64,000 nt of DNA from Streptomyces sp. Edi4 (GCF_040253615.1 NZ_JBEJGY010000004.1:4464001-4528000); one strand, 5' to 3'; positions 7,516-16,479 are shown, counted from the first letter of the stretch. The notes: generated by a model from the sequence alone, not told the origin. Translations and numbers: made by a program.

Positions 7516-8481
7516 ATGAAGAGCCCTCTGCTGTCCCAGGCCGGCGCCGTCCCCGCCGAAGGGCGCGACGACGGTGTCGCGGCGCACTACGGCGACCTGT
7601 TCCGCGAGCAGCGTGCGCTCGCCGGCGGTACCGGACTCGTGGACCTCTCGCACCGCGGGGTCCTCACCGTCACCGGCGACGACCGGCTGAGCTGGCTGCA
7701 TCTGCTGCTCACCCAGCACGTGAGCGACCTGCCCGCCGGGCAGGCCACCGAGGCGCTGATCCTGTCCGCGAACGGACACGTCGAGCACGCCCTGTATCTG
7801 GTGGACGACGGCGCCACGGTGTGGATCCACGTCGAGCCCGGCACCCAGGGCGACCTGATCGCCTACCTGGAGTCGATGAAGTTCTTCTACCGGGTCGAAG
7901 TGGCCGACCGCACCGGCGAGTTCGCGGTCGTCCACCTGCCGGCGGGCTCCATCGCCGAGGTGCCCGACGGGGTGGCCGTGCGTGAGACGGCGTACGGCCG
8001 CGATCTGTTCCTGCCCCGCGCCGATCTGGAGAAGTACGCGGACGCGGCGGGCCCGCTCGTCGGGATCCTGGCGTACGAGGCGCTGCGGGTCGAGGCGCAC
8101 CGGCCCCGGCTCGGCTTCGAGACCGACCACCGCACGATTCCGCACGAGGTGGGCTGGATCGGCTCGGCCGTGCACCTCCAGAAGGGCTGCTACCGGGGCC
8201 AGGAGACGGTCGCACGCGTCCACAACCTGGGCAAGCCCCCGCGCCGCCTGGTCTTTCTGCACCTGGACGGCAGCGAGGTGCTGCTGCCCGGCCCCGGGAC
8301 GCCGGTGCGGCTCGCGGCCGACGGCGCCGAGGGACGCCAGATCGGTTTCATCACGAGCTCGGCCCGTCACCACGAGCTGGGCCCGATCGCGCTGGCCCTG
8401 GTCAAGCGGAACGTGCCGGTGGACGCGGAACTGCTCGCGGGGAACACGGCGGCGGCCCAGGAAGTCGTGGTCGAGCCGTAG
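7516..8481 (+). CDS. ygfZ: YgfZ/GcvT-like folate-binding protein
   Basis: A 321-residue protein of the YgfZ family, related to aminomethyltransferase GcvT. The diagnostic K-G-C-Y-x-G-Q-E motif is present as QKGCYRGQETVAR near residue 230. YgfZ proteins bind folate and help assemble or repair iron-sulfur clusters. The gene starts 11 bp after nur and is probably co-transcribed. Confidence 0.9.
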   Translation: MKSPLLSQAGAVPAEGRDDGVAAHYGDLFREQRALAGGTGLVDLSHRGVLTVTGDDRLSWLHLLLTQHVSDLPAGQATEALILSANGHVEHALYLVDDGATVWIHVEPGTQGDLIAYLESMKFFYRVEVADRTGEFAVVHLPAGSIAEVPDGVAVRETAYGRDLFLPRADLEKYADAAGPLVGILAYEALRVEAHRPRLGFETDHRTIPHEVGWIGSAVHLQKGCYRGQETVARVHNLGKPPRRLVFLHLDGSEVLLPGPGTPVRLAADGAEGRQIGFITSSARHHELGPIALALVKRNVPVDAELLAGNTAAAQEVVVEP

Positions 8482-8499
8482 CCGGGTTCCGCCGGGGGC

Positions 8500-8565
8500 T
8501 CAGACGTCGACGATGGCCGTGAACGGGCAGCGCGGGGTCAGACCTCGACGATGACCGTGAACGGG
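8500..8565. repeat. Direct duplication of the dtd 3' end
   Basis: Two 28-bp direct copies (8500-8527 and 8538-8565, 26 of 28 identical). The right copy is the last eight codons plus stop of dtd; the left copy is downstream of the real stop and would encode PFTAIVDV plus stop. Confidence 0.85.
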
Positions 8566-8963
8566 CCGTGGTTGGTGAGGGACACCCGCATGTCCGCGCC
8601 GAAGCGGCCCGTCTCCACGTGGGCGCCGAGCGCCCGCAGCCGGTCCACGACCTCGTCGACCAGTGGTTCCGCCACGGCGCCGGGCGCCGCCGCGTTCCAG
8701 GTGGGGCGGCGGCCCTTGCGGGCGTCCCCGTAGAGAGTGAACTGCGAAATCACCAGCAAGGGCGCATTCACGTCGGAGCAGGATTTCTCGCCCTCAAGGA
8801 TGCGAACCGACCACAGCTTGCGGGCGAGCTGCGCCGCCTTGTCCGGATTGTCCTCGTGTGTCACGCCGACCAGGACACACAGGCCCTCGCCCGTGATCTC
8901 GCCGACCGTCTCGCCCGCCACGACGACCTTCGCGCCGTCGACTCTCTGCACCACCGCTCGCAT
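8538..8963 (-). CDS. dtd: D-aminoacyl-tRNA deacylase
   Basis: Homodimeric proofreading enzyme (141 residues) that hydrolyses D-amino acids from mischarged tRNA. It starts MRAVVQRVDGAKVVV, with the two family motifs ISQFTLYGD (about residues 76-84) and TNHGPFTVIVE at the C-terminus, where the Gly-cisPro-type loop NHGPF sits. Convergent with ygfZ. The C-terminal end is duplicated downstream. Confidence 0.95.
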   Translation of the reverse strand: MRAVVQRVDGAKVVVAGETVGEITGEGLCVLVGVTHEDNPDKAAQLARKLWSVRILEGEKSCSDVNAPLLVISQFTLYGDARKGRRPTWNAAAPGAVAEPLVDEVVDRLRALGAHVETGRFGADMRVSLTNHGPFTVIVEV

Positions 8964-9130
8964 GTGGCTCAACCTATGCCACCGGCGCGTCCGGATTCCG
9001 AGCGGCTGAACGGGTGCAGTGCGCCTGCACGTGCCGTACCCGGAGTGGCACGATGCGTACAGGCGGTGCTTCCCCGGGTCCTTCGGGCTCAGGGAGACCC
9101 CATGCACCGGTCGAGGGGACGGAAAGACGC

Positions 9131-9724
9131 ATGAGTACACCAGGCGCCGGGCGATCGTCCGGTCCCGTATCGCTGACCCGGACCAGCCCGCGTACCGCCG
9201 TGCGATCCCCCATGCGATGGGCCGGCGGCGCCCTGCCGATCCAGCGCGACCACGACCTGGCCGGGCTCCGGCTGGCCGAACTGCGCGCGCTGCGCCGCCA
9301 GTCGCAGCGCGACGAGGCCGACCTCAGCTATGTGCGGCGGCTCCTGCACGGCCGGATCGACATCCTGCGGGCCGAGCTCGCCCGGCGCACCGGGCCGCAG
9401 GCGCCGGTGGTGGAGCGGCTTGCCGAGATCCTGACCGACGCGCCCTCCTCGCACCGGGCCTCGGCCCGCCACGTCACGCTCTCCGCGCCGCGCAACGAGG
9501 AGTACCGGATCCTGGCCGCCGAGATGGACGCCGAGGTCGAGCTCTCCGACCTGGCCGCCCGTACGGACGACGAGCTGCACACCGCGACCGGCCGCCTGAT
9601 CCGCTACGAGCAGCAGGTCTCCCGGCGCCGCCAGGAGCTCCAGCGCACCGCCGACGATTGCAGCGCGGAGATCGCCCGCAGGTACCGTGATGGGGAAGCG
9701 CAAGTAGACGATCTGCTCATCTGA
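9131..9724 (+). CDS. rsiG: c-di-GMP-dependent anti-sigma factor RsiG
   Basis: RsiG binds the sporulation sigma factor WhiG when loaded with a c-di-GMP dimer. The 197-residue protein has an antiparallel coiled-coil layout. Two copies of E(x3)S(x2)R(x3)Q(x3)D are visible: the second (EQQVSRRRQELQRTAD, about residues 157-172) is perfect, while the first (EADLSYVRRLLHGRID, about 61-76) has His in place of Gln. The N-terminal 35 residues are basic and probably disordered. Assignment rests on the two motifs and the family heptad pattern. Confidence 0.88.
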   Translation: MSTPGAGRSSGPVSLTRTSPRTAVRSPMRWAGGALPIQRDHDLAGLRLAELRALRRQSQRDEADLSYVRRLLHGRIDILRAELARRTGPQAPVVERLAEILTDAPSSHRASARHVTLSAPRNEEYRILAAEMDAEVELSDLAARTDDELHTATGRLIRYEQQVSRRRQELQRTADDCSAEIARRYRDGEAQVDDLLI

Positions 9725-9781
9725 CCCACCGACCGGAAGCGATCCTTCCGGGGCGGGTCATCTGCCCCGGAAGGCCGCCCC

Positions 9782-10768
9782 ATGACCGCCGTGTCCCCGA
9801 CGTCCCCGATATCCCAGGTCGCGTCCCCGATACCCCCGGTCCTCGCCGAGGTCGTCCGTTCGGGGTTCGTCGAGGGCCATCACCGGGGCTCGCTCGTGGT
9901 CCTGGCCGCCGACGGCAGCGTCGAGTTCGCGCTCGGCGACCCGGCGGCTCCCGTCTTCCCCCGCTCCTCCAACAAGCCGATGCAGGCCGCCGCCGTGCTG
10001 CGGGCCGGACTCGACCTGTCCGGGCAGCGCCTGGCGATCGCCGCCGCAAGCCACTCGGGCGAGGGCTTCCACCTCGATCTGGTCCGGACGATGCTGGCCG
10101 AGCACGGACTGAGCCCGGACGACCTCCAGACCCCGCCCGACCTGCCGCTGGACGCCGCAGAGGCCGAGACGTACCTGGCGGCGGGGCACGTCCGCGACCG
10201 GCTCACCATGAACTGCTCCGGCAAGCACGCGGCGATGCTCGCCGCCTGCAAGCTCAACGGCTGGGACCTGGGCACCTACCTCGACCCGGCGCACCCCCTC
10301 CAGCGCCTGGCCCACGACAGCGTCGAGGCGGCCGCCGGCGAGCCCGTCGCCTCGGTCGGCACCGACGGCTGCGGCGCTCCCCTGATGGCGATCAGCCTCA
10401 CCGGCCTCGCCCGCGCCTTCCGTACCTTCGCCACGGCCGCCCCTGACACCGTCGAAGGCCGCGTCGCCGAGGCGATGCGCGCTCACCCCGAGTACGTCGC
10501 CGGTACCCGCAGGCCCGACACCTGGCTGATGCGCGAGGTGCCGGGCGCGCTGTCGAAGATGGGCGCCGAGGCCGTGCAGGCCTTCGCGCTCGCCGACGGC
10601 CGCGCGCTCGCCTTCAAGGTCGACGACGGCGCCATCCGCTCGCTCGGCCCGATCCTGGCGCGGGCCCTGCGCCTGATGGGCGTGGACGCTCCGGTGGTGG
10701 AGCGGATCGGCCGGGCGCCGCTGTTCGGCGGGGCCGCCGAGGTGGGCGAAATCCGCGCGACATTCTGA
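9782..10768 (+). CDS. Asparaginase (asparaginase II / plant-thermolabile type)
   Basis: A 328-residue member of the Asparaginase_II family (Rhizobium-type, thermolabile). Recognisable blocks are FPRSSNKPMQAAA (about residues 58-70), AAASHSGEGFH, NCSGKHAAML and GTDGCGAPL. It would convert L-asparagine to aspartate and ammonia. No signal peptide is seen, so it is cytoplasmic. The substrate range is not readable from sequence. Confidence 0.88.
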   Translation: MTAVSPTSPISQVASPIPPVLAEVVRSGFVEGHHRGSLVVLAADGSVEFALGDPAAPVFPRSSNKPMQAAAVLRAGLDLSGQRLAIAAASHSGEGFHLDLVRTMLAEHGLSPDDLQTPPDLPLDAAEAETYLAAGHVRDRLTMNCSGKHAAMLAACKLNGWDLGTYLDPAHPLQRLAHDSVEAAAGEPVASVGTDGCGAPLMAISLTGLARAFRTFATAAPDTVEGRVAEAMRAHPEYVAGTRRPDTWLMREVPGALSKMGAEAVQAFALADGRALAFKVDDGAIRSLGPILARALRLMGVDAPVVERIGRAPLFGGAAEVGEIRATF

Positions 10769-10793
10769 ACCCGGGCGGCTTAGCGTGGCGGCC

Positions 10794-12059
10794 ATGAGCA
10801 CCCCGGCCAGGTCCGACATCGAGGTCCGTACCGTCGCCGAATCCGAGTTCGTCGCCTGGATGAAGGCGATGAGCACGGGTTTTCTGAAGGCGGCGCCGCC
10901 GAGCGAGGACTACACGCGGGATCTGATGGCCCACACCGACCTCGGCCGGGTGCGCGGAGCCTTCGACGGCGGCCGGTGCGTGGCCACGTTCCGCTCTTTC
11001 GCCCAGGAGCTGACCGTGCCGGGCGGGGCCGCGCTGCCGGTGAGCGCGGTCAGCGCGGTCACCGTGGCGCCCACGCACCGCAGACGCGGGCTGCTGTCCC
11101 GGATGATGGCGGCCGACCTCGCCGGGGCCCGGGAGCGCGGCGAGCTCGCGTCCACGCTGATCGCCGCCGAGTACCCCATTTACGGCCGGTACGGGTACGG
11201 GCCCGCCACCTGGCTCACCGAGTGGGAGATCGACACGGCCCGCACGGGCCTCGACCCGCACTGGTCGCGCCCGGAGTGCGGCGGCCGGGTGGATCTGGTG
11301 GACCCGGCCGACGCGGCCAAGCTCGGCACCGAGGTGTTCGAACGTTTCCGGCCATTCCAGCCCGGCGCGATCAACCGCGACCGGCGCTGGTGGGACCGGG
11401 CCACCGGAGTCAACCGCCGCGACGCCTCCTGGACCGAGCCCTTCTTCGCGGTGTACCGCACGGCCGACGGCGACCCGGCCGGGATCGTCACGTACACCGC
11501 CGACGAGCGCTGGAGCGACGCCAAGCTGCCCGAGAACACCGCGACCGTGCGGAGCCTGATCGGCCTCACCCCGCAGGCGGACCGCGCCCTGTGGCACTAC
11601 CTGTGCTCCATCGACTGGATCCGCACCGTACGCACCGGCTACCGCGCCCCCGACGACCTGCTGCCGCTGTTCTTCCCGAACCCGCGCGCCGCCAGGATCG
11701 TGACCCACAGCGACTCTCTGTGGCTGCGGCTGCTCGATGTCGCCGCCGCCCTTGAGGCCCGCGCGTACGACGCCGAGGGCGGCGGCAACATCGTCCTTGA
11801 GGTCGAGGACGCCACGGGCCTGACGGCGGGCCGCTTCCTGCTGGAGGCGGACCGCAGCGGCGCCCGCTGTGCGCCCACCACGCGGGAGGCCGAACTGGTC
11901 CTCGACGTAAGGGAGTTGGCGTCCCTGTACCTGGGCGACGAGTCGGCCTCGCGGCTGCTCGGGCTCGGCCGGGTCACCGAGGCCCGGGCGGGCGCGGCCC
12001 TGCGCGCGGACGCCCTGTTCCGCACGGCCCGCCGCCCGTGGTGCCCGGACATGTTCTGA
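10794..12059 (+). CDS. Eis-like GNAT N-acetyltransferase
   Basis: A 421-residue Eis-type acetyltransferase: an N-terminal GNAT domain with the acetyl-CoA loop VTVAPTHRRRGLLSRMM (about residues 85-101), a second GNAT-like domain, and a C-terminal SCP2-like domain. The chain ends CPDMF; in Eis the terminal carboxylate on Phe serves as the general base. Family members acetylate amines such as aminoglycosides or lysines, but the physiological substrate here is unknown. Confidence 0.9.
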   Translation: MSTPARSDIEVRTVAESEFVAWMKAMSTGFLKAAPPSEDYTRDLMAHTDLGRVRGAFDGGRCVATFRSFAQELTVPGGAALPVSAVSAVTVAPTHRRRGLLSRMMAADLAGARERGELASTLIAAEYPIYGRYGYGPATWLTEWEIDTARTGLDPHWSRPECGGRVDLVDPADAAKLGTEVFERFRPFQPGAINRDRRWWDRATGVNRRDASWTEPFFAVYRTADGDPAGIVTYTADERWSDAKLPENTATVRSLIGLTPQADRALWHYLCSIDWIRTVRTGYRAPDDLLPLFFPNPRAARIVTHSDSLWLRLLDVAAALEARAYDAEGGGNIVLEVEDATGLTAGRFLLEADRSGARCAPTTREAELVLDVRELASLYLGDESASRLLGLGRVTEARAGAALRADALFRTARRPWCPDMF

Positions 12060-12147
12060 CCGGCCGCCGCGACCGGGGCGCGGGCGGTCGTATGGCGGGT
12101 GCGCGCGTGGCGGGCGGGCGCGTGGCGGGTGGGCGCGTGGCGGGTGG

Positions 12148-12648
12148 TCAGGCCGCGGCCGACCTGCGCCGGTAGTAGGCGATCGTCGTGGCCGCGAGCA
12201 GGGGCGCCCAGGCCGGCAGCGGGGCGTAGCAGGCCAGGAGGAGCACCTGCTGGGCCGGTGTCCGCGTGACGCGGTCGATCAGATCGGGCACCTGGGTGAC
12301 GGCGAACCAGCCCGCGAGCGCGCACAGCACCGCCGAGCCGAGCAGCGTCGGCACCACCGCCGCGAGCGTCCGCACCGGGCGGCCCCCGATCAACGGCAGC
12401 CGCCGGGGCGCCACTTCGCCCCAGGGCCGCACGAGTCCGAGGGTGAGCAGGGCGAGCGCTTCGGAGATCACGGCGAGCGACACGGCGAGCACCACCTCGC
12501 GCCCGTCGCGCCCCGACTGCTCGGCCACCGGCAACCCGGCGATCTGGGCGATCCGCCACAGGCCCGAGGGCAGCGTGACAAGGGGCACCGCGTGCGCGGC
12601 GACGACGGCCCAACGCGGCACGTCGGGCAGGGCGTCGATCTTCAACAT
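12148..12648 (-). CDS. Four-helix membrane protein
   Basis: A 166-residue integral membrane protein with four hydrophobic segments (about 13-32, 48-68, 83-106 and 130-150). Family unknown to me; the start MLKIDALPDVPRW and the spacing fit small conserved actinobacterial membrane proteins. Downstream DNA holds three copies of a short gcgcgtggcgggt repeat (12085-12145). Confidence 0.75.
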   Translation of the reverse strand: MLKIDALPDVPRWAVVAAHAVPLVTLPSGLWRIAQIAGLPVAEQSGRDGREVVLAVSLAVISEALALLTLGLVRPWGEVAPRRLPLIGGRPVRTLAAVVPTLLGSAVLCALAGWFAVTQVPDLIDRVTRTPAQQVLLLACYAPLPAWAPLLAATTIAYYRRRSAAA

Positions 12649-12689
12649 GCGTCCATCGTGCGGGCGCGCGGGGCGCCGCACATCGTCGG

Positions 12690-12990
12690 CGAGGAGGGGG
12701 GCGCTTCCCCCGTGCGGGGGAGGCGGGGGAGGGGGGGTCTGTGGGCGTACGGCCCGGCGGGAGGGGGCGCACCTTGCCCGGCGGGCGGGGGCGAGCCCTG
12801 CCTGGCTCGGGCGGCGCGGAGTCGGCCGGCTCGGGTGTGTTTGGGCCCTGCCCGGCGGGAGGGGGAGGCGAGCCCTGCCTGGCTCATGCGGGGCGGGGTC
12901 GGCCGGCTCAGGCCTGTTCGGGTCTGCCGGCTCGGGCGGGGCGGGGTCGGCCGGCTCGGGCGGGGGCGGGGTCGCGTGTGGGCTGTGCGG
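12690..12990. repeat. G-rich imperfect tandem repeats between two leftward genes
   Basis: About 300 bp built from repeats of GAGCCCTGCCTGGCTC-, GGCGGGGTCGGCCGGCTC- and CCCGGCGGGAGGGGG-like modules. The right end runs into the coding sequence of the HxlR gene, giving its Pro/Ala/Arg/Gly tail. No gene call is supported in the intergenic part. Confidence 0.75.
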
Positions 12991-13375
12991 CCCATCCGTT
13001 GGGGTAGCGCGCGTCATCCGGGGCCAGTCGCTGGGTGATCCGGTCGAAAAGGTCCTCCAGCGGGTCACCGAGCTCGCGGCCGAACTCGGTGAGGCCATAG
13101 GTGACTTGAGGCGGTGTGGTCGGCTCGACCTTGCGCCAGACCAGATCGTCCTCGACGAGCGCGCGCAGCGTCTGGGCGAGCATCTTCTCGCTGATGCCCT
13201 GGATGCTCTCGCGCAGCTCGTAGAACCGGAGGTCATTGCGCCGCAGCGCGATCAGGACCCAGATGCCCCATCTGCTGGTCACGTGGTCGACGACGACCCG
13301 CGCGGGGCAGTCGGTGTGAAACACGTCATACCGCCGCTCGGGAGCGACCGGGGTGAGCTGCGCGCCTTCCGTCAT
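12908..13375 (-). CDS. HxlR-family transcriptional regulator with repeat-derived tail
   Basis: Winged-helix regulator of 155 residues. Cys23 in HTDCPARVVVDH is the usual conserved position; TSRWGIWVLIALRRNDLRF and SEKMLAQTLRALVEDDLV form the HTH and wing. The last 25 residues (PAPARAGRPRPARAGRPEQA) come from the downstream repeat region and are unlikely to be functional. The gene is divergent from an NmrA-like oxidoreductase, its probable target. A GTTAG-N9-CTAAC repeat lies between them (13412-13430). Confidence 0.88.
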   Translation of the reverse strand: MTEGAQLTPVAPERRYDVFHTDCPARVVVDHVTSRWGIWVLIALRRNDLRFYELRESIQGISEKMLAQTLRALVEDDLVWRKVEPTTPPQVTYGLTEFGRELGDPLEDLFDRITQRLAPDDARYPNGWAAQPTRDPAPARAGRPRPARAGRPEQA

Positions 13376-13411
13376 GGCAGGAGCTTACCCAGAGGTACGC
13401 CCTTACGGATA

Positions 13412-13430
13412 GTTAGCCCGAACTCCTAAC
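13412..13430. promoter_or_regulatory. Candidate HxlR operator
   Basis: Inverted repeat GTTAG-N9-CTAAC in the divergent promoter region between the HxlR regulator and the NmrA-like gene, 37 bp upstream of the regulator start. The assignment to HxlR is inference from position. Confidence 0.4.
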
Positions 13431-13569
13431 GTGCGGACCACGGAGATCGACGCGGCGCGGGAGCACACCGCACGCGTCGCACCTACCGCACCTACCGCAC
13501 GCGTCACAGGCGTCCCAGGCGTCCCAGGCGTCCCACGCGTCGCGCGCATCGCAGAGAGAAGGAGCTTTC

Positions 13570-14409
13570 ATGATCGTGGTGACCGGGGCCACCGGAAACA
13601 TTGGCCGGCCGTTGACGCGGGCGCTTGCCGAGGCGGGGCAGCCGGTGACGGCGGTGTCACGGCGCCCGGCCGAGGTGCCCGACGGGGTGCGCCACGTGGT
13701 GGCCGACCTGAGCGACCCGGCCGGACTCAAGCCCGCGCTCGAAGGCGCGCGGGCCCTGTTCGTGCTGCTCTCCGGCGATCTGCACGCCGCCGGGGCCGAA
13801 CCCGCCGACATCATCGGCGAGGCGGCGGCCGCAGGAGTGCGCCGCGTGGTCCTGCTGTCCACGCTCGGTGTATCGACCAGGCCGTACGGACCGACGCGGA
13901 TCGCGATGCGCGCCCTTGAGGACACGCTGCGGGAGAGCGGCCTCGAGTGGGCCGTCCTGCGACCGGGCGGCTTCGCCTCGAACGCGCTGTGGTGGGCCGA
14001 GTCCGTCCGTACGCGCCGGATGGTGGCCGCGCCCTTCGGAGACATCGGGGTGCCGGTCGTCGACCCGGTGGACATCGCCGAGGTCGCGGCGGCGTGCCTC
14101 GTCGAGGACCGGCACGCCGGTGGCGTGTACGAGCTGACCGGACCGGCGGTCATCACCCCGCGCGGCCAGGCCGAGGCCATCGCCGCCGCGCTGGGCGAGC
14201 CCGTACGGTTCCACGAGCTCACCCGCGAGGAGGCCAAGGCGGGCATGACCGCCACGATGCCGGGGGAACTCGCCGACGACACGCTGGACATCATCGGCTC
14301 CCCGAACCCGGCCGAACTGCGCGTCAGCCCGGACGTCGAGCGCGTCCTCGGCCGGCCGCCGCGCCCGTTCGCCGAGTGGGCGGCCCGCAATGTGGCGGCG
14401 TTCCGCTGA
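13570..14409 (+). CDS. NAD(P)-binding, NmrA-like oxidoreductase
   Basis: An atypical short-chain reductase of 279 residues. VTGATGNIGRPLTRAL (residues 4-19) is the Rossmann nucleotide loop; the NmrA/QOR2-like pattern continues with SGLEWAVLRPGGFASN near residue 130. Relatives reduce quinones or sense NADP(H). Preceded by GAGAGAAGGAG. Regulation by the divergent HxlR gene is likely, since HxlR proteins commonly control such redox genes. Confidence 0.85.
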   Translation: MIVVTGATGNIGRPLTRALAEAGQPVTAVSRRPAEVPDGVRHVVADLSDPAGLKPALEGARALFVLLSGDLHAAGAEPADIIGEAAAAGVRRVVLLSTLGVSTRPYGPTRIAMRALEDTLRESGLEWAVLRPGGFASNALWWAESVRTRRMVAAPFGDIGVPVVDPVDIAEVAAACLVEDRHAGGVYELTGPAVITPRGQAEAIAAALGEPVRFHELTREEAKAGMTATMPGELADDTLDIIGSPNPAELRVSPDVERVLGRPPRPFAEWAARNVAAFR

Positions 14410-14533
14410 GCGGGGGTGGTCGCTGAGCGGCGGCGGTCGTGGTCGTCGCGGGCGGAGACGTACCGCGACGTACCGGGACGGCGGCCGCCCCAGCGAGGGT
14501 CGCCGAGTCAGTCGGCGGGGTTCGCCGAACCAG

Positions 14534-16042
14534 TCAGCGGGGATCGCCGAACCAGTGGCCGAGCGCCGCTTCGAGGCCGACCGTGCCGGCCCAGCACACA
14601 TAGCCGTCGGGCCGGATGAGCATCGGCTCGGTGGCGGCGCCCCGGCCCGCGACGTCCACCCGGTCCGACCAGGGCTCGGCGGCCTTGGCGAACGCGTCGT
14701 CCGGGTCGAGCAGGACGCCCCGGCCGGACCGCAGGAGTTCGTGCGTCCGGGTCGTGCCGAGGTCCAGGTCCGGTACGGGGCGGCCGGTCAGCGGGTGGCC
14801 GCCGTCGAGGTCCGGCATCGGGTAGCGCAGGGCCATCCCGGACATCAGACCGCCCAAATGGCGCTGCACGTCCGGGAGTTGGGCGAGCTCCGTGAAGATC
14901 TCCCGGGCGGCCAGCACACCCGGGTCGCGGGTGCCGGCCCAGTCCATCAGGAGGCTCTGGGCCCGTACGTTGCGCAGGACGGCGGCGCCGGCGGGATGGC
15001 GTTCCGCGTGGTAGGTGTCGAGCAGGCCCTCGGGCGCCCACCCGTGCACGGCCGCGCCGAGCTTCCAGCCGAGGTTGTACGCGTCCTGGAGCCCGGTGTT
15101 CATGCCCTGTGCCCCGAGCGGGAGGTGGACGTGGGCGGCGTCGCCCGCGAGGAACACCCGCCCGTGCCGGTAGCGCTCGGCCTGCCGCGACGCGTTGGTG
15201 ATGCGGCGCGCGTAGCGCAGTTCGAGCAGCCGCACCCGGGCGCCGAACACGGTGCTCAGACCACGGCGTACGTCGTCCTCGGTCACCGGTGTGTCCCTCG
15301 GCAGCGACGACTGGCCCGGCCCGCCGAGCACCAGCCGGCGCATCGGCCTGCCCCGGTCGTCGGTGCCGAGCGGGAAGAGCGCCGCGAAGTGTCCGTCCTC
15401 GTTCCAGGTGTGCGAGGCGACCGCGTCGGCGCCGTCGAGGCGTACGTCGGCGGCCGTGGTCGTCGACGTACCGGGCTCGCCGGGGAACGCGGCACCCAGC
15501 AGCGACCGTACGGTGCTGTGGGCGCCGTCGGCCGCGACGAGGTAACGGCAGCGCAGGGCGGCGCCGTTGGCGAAGGCGGCGGTGACCCCGGACTCGTCCT
15601 GAGTGAGCCCGGTCAGCTCATGTGCCCGCCGGACGTGCAGGCCGCGCGCGGCGAGATGGCGCTCGAAGAACCCCTCGATCACCACCTGCGGCACGGACCG
15701 CCAGGGCAGCCGGTGGGCGGCGAAGGGAAGCGGTATCCCGGCGAAGTGGCCGGAGGCGGTGGGATGGTCCCCGGTGGCGAGGAGCGGTTCCAGCAGCCCC
15801 CGCTGGTCGAACGCCTCCAGGGTGCGGGGCTGCACGCCGCCGGCCTTGGACAGGTCGCTGCGGCGCGGCAGCCTGTCGACGAGGACGGCCGAGACGCCGG
15901 CCGTGAGCAGTTCGTTGGCGAGCGCCAGCCCGGTGGGTCCCGCGCCGACGACGAGGACGTCGGTGGGGGTGGGGGTGGGGGTTGGGGAGTGGGCGGGGAT
16001 GTTGGTGCCGGGGTGGGGGTGGGTGCCGGGGTCGGCGTCCAT
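14534..16042 (-). CDS. FAD-dependent aromatic monooxygenase (PHBH/TfdB type)
   Basis: A flavoprotein hydroxylase of 502 residues. DVLVVGAGPTGLALANEL (about residues 28-45) is the FAD-binding GxGxxG; DG-type motif AADGAHSTVRS is near residue 165 and GRVFLAGDAAHVHLPLGAQGMNTGLQDA near 300 is the GD motif binding FAD ribose. The C-terminal thioredoxin-like domain is present. Relatives hydroxylate phenols or polyketide rings (tetracycline-like). The N-terminal 25 residues are Pro/Thr/His-rich repeats. Divergent from an Lrp-type regulator. Confidence 0.9.
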   Translation of the reverse strand: MDADPGTHPHPGTNIPAHSPTPTPTPTDVLVVGAGPTGLALANELLTAGVSAVLVDRLPRRSDLSKAGGVQPRTLEAFDQRGLLEPLLATGDHPTASGHFAGIPLPFAAHRLPWRSVPQVVIEGFFERHLAARGLHVRRAHELTGLTQDESGVTAAFANGAALRCRYLVAADGAHSTVRSLLGAAFPGEPGTSTTTAADVRLDGADAVASHTWNEDGHFAALFPLGTDDRGRPMRRLVLGGPGQSSLPRDTPVTEDDVRRGLSTVFGARVRLLELRYARRITNASRQAERYRHGRVFLAGDAAHVHLPLGAQGMNTGLQDAYNLGWKLGAAVHGWAPEGLLDTYHAERHPAGAAVLRNVRAQSLLMDWAGTRDPGVLAAREIFTELAQLPDVQRHLGGLMSGMALRYPMPDLDGGHPLTGRPVPDLDLGTTRTHELLRSGRGVLLDPDDAFAKAAEPWSDRVDVAGRGAATEPMLIRPDGYVCWAGTVGLEAALGHWFGDPR

Positions 16043-16240
16043 GGGGTCTCCTCGGGTGGTTGATGGGGTGGTGGGTGGCGGTCGGGGGGTGGTGGGTGGT
16101 GCGCGGTGCGCGGTGCGCGGTGGTCGGGGGTGGTGGGTGGTGCGCGGTGGTCGGGGGGTGGTGGGTGGTGCGCGGTGGTCGGGGGGTGGTGGGTGGTGCG
16201 CGGTGGTCGGGGGGTGGTGGGTGGTGCGCGGTGGGTGGTG
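16043..16240. repeat. 28-bp G-rich tandem repeats in a divergent promoter region
   Basis: Between 16076 and 16240 a 28-bp unit (core GGTGGGTGGTGCGCGGT plus GGTCGGGGGG) recurs about five times, with periods of 28, 28, 27 and one longer step. Its runs of G could form G-quadruplexes on the plus strand. It lies just upstream of the monooxygenase start. Confidence 0.85.
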
Positions 16241-16479
16241 CCGGTGCCCGGCCCCGGCGGCCGATGACCGGTTCCGGCAGCCGGGGATCCGTGCTCCGTG
16301 CTCCGTGCTCCGTGCTCCGCGATGCGCGCTCCGCGATGCGTGCTCCGCGTCCCGTGCGCGGGGTTTCCGACGCCCTGGCTCCGTCGAGCGGGGCAGGACC
16401 AACCCTCCGCGTGCCGCCCCCGACCGCCCCTCAACCACCCCGATTCCGGCGCGACTTGACACCGGCTAGCCTCGGCCCG
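16241..16479. other. Intergenic region upstream of the Lrp gene
   Basis: A second short tandem run (TCCGTGC/TCCGCGATGCG units) fills 16287-16345. Close to the Lrp gene, a TAGCCT element (16467-16472) ends 7 nt before the GTG, which suggests a leaderless transcript. Confidence 0.5.

Noticed and set aside
12700..13038. Rightward coding frames in the repeats near the HxlR gene
   Set aside because: Low-complexity translations without start signals, opposite a recognised regulator.
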